DNA of 64,000 nt from Heliopora coerulea. Its lineage: Eukaryota > Cnidaria > Anthozoa > Scleralcyonacea > Helioporidae. The notes beneath the pieces are model-generated. The model had not been told where the DNA came from and made no database searches. It was given only the letters and a program-made list of their open reading frames with translations. The DNA is taken from contig JASJOG010000440.1 in NCBI GenBank assembly GCA_030142905.1, positions 108,419 through 172,418 of the forward strand, read 5' to 3'. Each line of letters starts with the position of its first letter. The stretch's first letter is position 1. A program made the position numbers and the translations under genes. Of this stretch, positions 59,393 through 64,000 are shown piece after piece.

Positions 59393-59479
59393 TAATAATA
59401 ATAATAATAATGATAATAATAATAATAATTTAGAAGGTGTTAGTTCTAATAATGATAATAACAACAACAACAACAACAA
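59393..59479. repeat. (AAT)n / (AAC)n microsatellite
   Basis: AATAAT and ACAACA runs immediately ahead of LINE copy B. Confidence 0.85.
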
Positions 59480-61440
59480 GAGGAGAAACCTTGCTGTAGC
59501 GTTCTATGACAATCAGAAGGCTCATGACATGGTAAGACATGATTGGATGGTTAGAGTATATAGATGGATGGGGATACCAGAGAAGGTGGTGAATGTACTG
59601 ATAAAGCTGATGAGAGGATGGAAAACACGATTAGAAGTAACAACTGGAGACAAAGTTAAAATCAATAGATGGATAAACATCTTGAAGGGGTTCTTATAGG
59701 GTGACAGCTATTCCCCAGTTGGCTTTTGTTTAATAGAAGTACCAATCGCAATGATGCTAAAAGAGACAGATCGATACAGAATGGGACAGCCGGGAGAAAG
59801 AGATCTGAAGAAAACACACAACTTTTTCATAGATGATTTGAAAGTGTATCAGGAAAACCATCAGAAGCTGGAGATAGCCAATGAAATTGTAGTGAAGGCC
59901 AGTATGGACACCGGAGCTTGTTATGGCGTAAAGAAATGTGCGGAGATTGTTGTCAAAGATGGCAAGATGGTGAAAGGCGATGGTCTCACTGTTTTGGAAA
60001 AAAGAATGAAAGCGTTAGATCCAGATGAGAACGAAGTGTACAAATTTCTTGGTTGCGAACAAGGAGAGAAAATTGATGTAAAAAGAGTAGTGCAGAGGGT
60101 GAAAAAGGAAGTTAAAAAACGATTGAAACAACTGGTAAAGATGAACCTTAATGATGACAATCTGATGAAAGCTATTAATTGTAGAATAGTACCAGTAGCT
60201 GGTTATGTCATGAATGTGTGCTTACTGAGGAAAGGAGACATCAAAGAGCTGGATAAGATTGTGAAGACGGAGCTTAGAAAAGAAGGATTTCACGGAAAGC
60301 AATCAAGTGACGAGAGATTGTACGCGAAAAGGCAAGACGGAGAAAGAAGATTGAAAATTTTCAAAGTAGAATATGACGAGACTAAAGTGAGAGTTGCATG
60401 TTACATGGCGATGTCAAATAGCGAATGGATTCGAGCTTCTTGGATTAACGAGTGCAGAAAAGAGCAAATGTCGGTGAAGAGAGAGGCAGAGGAGGCGATA
60501 CGAAAGGTGAATGGGCAAGTCGAGTTTAACATTGGAGAGATTAAGATCGGCAACGACAGATACGACAATTGGAAAGCAGCATGGAGAAAACTAAAGAACA
60601 TCTTGAAAGAAGGACATTGTAAGAAAAAAGCTCAAAAGTTTCAAGGAAAAGAAGCTCCAGAGCGAAATATCAGCTGGATTTGAGGAAGAGGACCACGTTT
60701 GGTTGAAATGCAACACCGATCCGCCAAAAACAGCGTCGATCTTCACCTTGCAAGAGCAGATGGTAGAGACGAGAGCATGGAAGAAAATGAAGGGACTGAC
60801 AGACCAAGATAAATGCAGGCTATGTGGAGAATGCAAAGAGACTGTTCAGCATTTACTAGCAGGATGCAAAAAGCTAGCCGGATCGGAATATGTGAAAAGA
60901 CATGACAAATTTTTAAAGGCAATGGCGGTGCAATGGGCGATAACTAACGGACTGCTCCCAGAAGGAGCGAAATAGTATATGGAACGATGGGGAAAAGGGA
61001 AAGTGATCGAGAATAAAGGCAAGAAGTTATATTGGGATTAGGAATGCAAGATGAGGAAGAACAGTACGACAAGAAGACCCGATTTTACGTAAGAGGATAG
61101 CGAAAAGAAAGTGATAACAATCATTGATATGGCGTGCCCGAACGAGTCGAACAAGGATGAGAAAAGAGTGGAGAAAATACGAAAATATCAGCAGTTGTGC
61201 TTTGAATTAAGAGAAAGATGAGAGGATTTCACTGTTAAAGTAGTGCCGTCGGTGATCGGCTGTTTGGAAGGTGGTTTAAAACGATTGAAGGAAGACATAA
61301 AGGAACTGTTTACGGATGATAAAGAACTTGAATGTACGTGTAGAGAGATGCAAAAATCTGTAGTATGGGAAAGCGAAACTATCATGAGAAAAATATTATC
61401 AGGACTGATCCGTTGCTCAAGAGATGCTCTTATATATTAG
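59480..61440 (+). pseudogene. RLE-type LINE: RT, zinc knuckle and restriction-like endonuclease (copy B)
   Basis: RT motif A region NLAVAFYDNQKAHDMVRHDW (59490), IPEKVVNVLIKLMRGWKTRL; after a break a 310-codon frame (59751-60683) with catalytic FFIDDLKVYQEN and YKFLGCEQGEKI (thumb). Then CRLCGECKETVQHLLAGC (60810), a CCHC knuckle, then RRPDFT (61074), ITIIDMACPNESN (61115) and VVPSVIGCLEGGLKRL (61240), matching the PD..D layout of the C-terminal restriction-like endonuclease of R2/R4-type LINEs. These elements often target specific sites. Single-base breaks and stops make it non-functional. 3' tail: G-run at 61501-61512 and (AAT)n at 61600-61645. Confidence 0.8.
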
Positions 61441-61601
61441 CTAGCAAAGTTTGATAGCTATTGTCTTTCCCTCCTTAACCCGGATAAAAGTGGGAGAGAG
61501 GGGGGGGGGGGGCATTGGCCAGTTATACAATATGCCCTAGGTTATAATTTTTTCTTTTTTTTTGTAATTGGGGCATCATTGTATATTTGATTAAGTCAAG
61601 A

Positions 61602-61636
<35 letters not shown>

Positions 61637-61719
61637 TAATAATGGTTTGTCATGACTGGGGTGGTTGTGGAGGATAAGCTCTCTACTTCCTATAAAGTGC
61701 CCCAATGGCCTGCGTCAAA
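61441..61719. repeat. LINE copy B tail with G-run and (AAT)n
   Basis: Poly-G (61501-61512), T-rich stretch, then AATAATAAT (61603-61645); the repeat tail marks the 3' end of copy B. Confidence 0.75.
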
Positions 61720-62060
61720 TAAAGCTTCTGACAAACATGTCCAACTCTCAGCCTTTTCGTGGAGGAACCGTTTTAAACAACACGAGAATGGCGAAAGACG
61801 GGTGTCTGGCGCCTAAAATCCAATAGCTTCGGGTAGGTGGGGCTCGTCAGTTTTGGTCAACAGCCCACCTAGGAGAAGGACAACTCTGATTTCAAAACCA
61901 GGGCGGGTCGAGCTCTACATCCGTGGAAGGTAACTCACCCAATGGTGGATTCATGAAGATAGCAACCATAAACCCCGATAGCTTGAAATTCCACGTTGGC
62001 ATCTGGCGGGGTAATAATTTGCCATCGTAATAATAGGGCTAATAGTTTATCATTTATACG
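61720..62060 (+). promoter_or_regulatory. 5' leader of LINE copy C with conserved hairpin
   Basis: TAGGTGGG (61834-61841) pairs with CCCACCTA (61864-61871), then GGAGAAGGACAACTCTGA. Compared with 58340-58392 the stem bases differ at three positions with matching changes on the other strand, while loop AGTTTTGG and the GGAGAAGG block are conserved. Confidence 0.55.
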
Positions 62061-64000
62061 ATGCAAAGAAAACATAGGAACTTAGATAACGACGTGAATG
62101 GGGCTGGATCTGTAAGTGAAGGTTTCTCGTCCGGCAGGCGTTCTGTGGAACAGCAGCACAGGCCTGGTCGTAATCATGCTACCGCTGTCATTACAAGAAT
62201 GAAATGGACAGAGGAAGTAAACGTAACTGTTATGGAATGTTTCTATTTAAGTAAACCATTTACAGAAGAAGGGAAACCGATTCATGGTTACTGGCAAAGA
62301 ATGCTAGAATATGGAAAGAGGGAGAATTATTTTCAGTATGAGGGCAGAGACTGTGTGCCAGGTAAGAACGATTAGAGAAAATGAGTGGTTAACGGCAATT
62401 GTATTGGAAGAAATAAGAAGAGTGATACAGGAAGAAGAGAGAGGTGAAGAGAACTTGAAATGGATACGGCCACAGTGGGAACAGAAAAAGACAATGACAA
62501 TAACAGTACGGATTTCACCTACAGTACTAGCAGTGGACAAGGGATAGAAAACATAGAGGAAGAGAATAATGTGAACAAGCAGAGTATCTAAACCAAAAAC
62601 ATAGTATTGAATGATTTTGAAAATGCATCGAATGAAGAGAAGGAAATGGTGAGAGAGATAGTAGAGTTAATGAATAATTTAGACGGAGAAGTTGGTTAAC
62701 ATTTTAGGAAAGTGAATAAATCAAGAGTGGTGAAAGAAACAAGAAAGGTTAACAAGGTATTGAAGTATATAGAAACTAGCAATATTACAGAAGCTAAAAG
62801 GTTGCTGAAAGCTGTTAGTATGTTAGTGGCGGAGAGGATACGGATAAAATAGAAAATTACATCAAAAAGAAATACGGAGCCATGGTGGAAGAGATGGATT
62901 GTTAATGATATTACGCAAATGCAGAAAGACCGAGCAATACTGGAACGTAAGCGAAGAAGAGAATTAAGAAGGGAAGGAAAGTAGAAAGTACTGGAAAGGA
63001 GGTATAACTTAGAAACAAAAGGTTTGACAGTTGTTAATGAGGAGTTGAAGCAAAGAGTAATTGCAAAAAAGGCGAAGGTGAAAAGGTACGAGGGAAGAAT
63101 AATACAGTGTAGACAAAATAGATTGTTCAGTGTGGATCAGAAGAGATTTTACCAAGAAATAAATGGGGAATCCACGCAAGGAAAGATCATAACTAACGCT
63201 GAAGAAAGCAAAAGGTTCTGGGGAGGAATTTAGGATGAAGTGAAAGACCACAATAAGCAAGCAGAATGGTTGAAAGAAATCAAGAAAAATGTAACATACA
63301 ATTCACAAGACGATCTACAGATAACTAAGGAGAAAGTTGAGATGCGATGCAAGAAGGTGTCTAATTGGAAAGCGTCAGGACTTGATGGAGTGCAAGGCTT
63401 TTAGATTAAATATTTGACATCATGCCATTAAAGAATAGCGGATCAAATGGAAAAAGATCTCAAATGATGAACGATGAACTTCCCAGAATGGATGACGTCA
63501 GGCAGAACTGTGTTATGTGTGAAGGATGCAACAAAGAGTAACGGTGCAGACAACTTTAGACCTATAACTTGTTTGTCTTTGATGTGGAAGCTCATGACTT
63601 GTACTATAACAGAAAGTATATACGGGTTCTTGGAAGGCAACATGGTGTTGCTAAATGAACAGAAAGGATGAAGAAGAGCAGGGGGGACTAAAAGACCCAG
63701 TTAATCATAGATAAGATGGTATTGAAATATTGCAGGAGGGAGGAATACCAACCTGGCTATTGGCCTGGATAGATTATAGAAAAGCCTATGATATGATACC
63801 ACATTGAAGTGTTTAGAAATCTTTGGGATTGCTAAGAACGTGGAACGGTTCAGAAGCCACTGTACGTCTCATGGAAAACGGAATTGACATCTACTATTAT
63901 GTGTAATACCACTGAGTCCAGCTATTAAGGAATGTGAAAGCGGGATACAAGTTCAAAGGTAAAACAACAAAGGATCAATCACTTGTTATTTATGGATGAT
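62061..64000 (+). pseudogene. RLE-type LINE, N-terminal to RT portion (copy C, continues past window)
   Basis: ATG at 62061 (MQRKHRNLDNDVNGAG); MKWTEEVNVTVMECFYLS (62200) is a Myb/SANT-like N-terminal block typical of these LINEs; VRTIRENEWLTAIVLEEIRR (62363, shifted frame); basic coiled region KAKVKRYEGRIIQCRQNRLF (63075); WKASGLDGVQGF (63370) and [19 protein letters not shown] (63558) are RT motifs 0-1; the next fragments EQKG.RR and LDTL-type AYDMIPH continue to the edge. More than ten stops/shifts, so dead. Same strand and order as copy B, which ends ~620 bp upstream. Confidence 0.7.

Noticed and set aside
1..64000. CRISPR arrays or prokaryotic operons
   Set aside because: No regular direct repeats with unique spacers; the spliced genes and metazoan transposons exclude a prokaryotic source.

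Overview
The window reads as nuclear DNA of an early-branching metazoan, most likely a cnidarian such as a stony coral or sea anemone. The reasons are AT-rich sequence, GT-AG introns, many mobile-element lineages typical of those genomes (Penelope-like elements with GIY-YIG, LINEs with a restriction-like endonuclease, hAT, Tc1, pogo-like and CACTA-like DNA transposons, tRNA-derived SINEs), and a ROC-COR / death-domain gene neighbourhood of the kind expanded in cnidarians. No species can be named from sequence alone. Prokaryotic features (operons, ribosome binding sites, CRISPR) are absent. Almost every recognisable coding segment is transposon-derived and carries stops or frameshifts.

Layout. 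1-1.5 kb: 3' part of a Penelope-like element with an open RT/GIY-YIG frame and a hammerhead-like RNA motif in its tail. 1.7-6.1 kb: non-coding, with simple repeats. 6.14-12.8 kb: the most interesting unit, a CACTA-like transposon with two divergent genes, a seven-exon BEN-domain gene (minus) and a Tnp2-type transposase pseudogene (plus). Both are bracketed by palindromic subterminal repeats, and the right array is phased at 31 bp. A ~900 bp foldback element is nested in the BEN gene. 13.2 kb: ankyrin relic. 13.5-16.2 kb: hAT element with a broken transposase. 16.2-29 kb: mostly non-coding, with a 434 bp hAT-type MITE, hammerhead-like palindromes, tRNA-derived SINEs and a two-exon 60-aa gene candidate. 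29.4-34.6 kb: CR1/L2/Jockey-like LINE interrupted by a complete-ended Tc1 element with ~215 bp terminal inverted repeats. 37.8-38.5 kb: inverted tRNA-SINE composite with a 13 bp target-site duplication. 40.7-43 kb: large foldback, then a Penelope relic between inverted repeats.

43-47 kb (minus) is the main host-gene candidate: a ROC-COR (ROCO) coding exon with a single-base homopolymer frameshift and, upstream, a terminal death-domain exon of a neighbouring gene. 47.6-50 kb: short hAT relic with 8 bp TSD, then a 1.5 kb foldback enclosing a Penelope RT relic and interstitial telomere-like repeats. 50.9-55 kb: LINE relics. 55.1-56.9 kb: pogo-like element with a PHD-like exon and an inverted SINE pair. 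56.9-64 kb: at least three same-strand copies of a LINE with an R2/R4-type restriction-like endonuclease, with a conserved and apparently covarying hairpin in the 5' leader.

The genes do not form a pathway; the window is a nest of mobile elements beside an innate-immunity-type gene neighbourhood. The best candidates for something undescribed are the BEN-plus-transposase CACTA unit with its phased palindromic array, the covarying leader RNA of the LINE family, the recurrent hammerhead-like motifs and the inverted tRNA-SINE composites.
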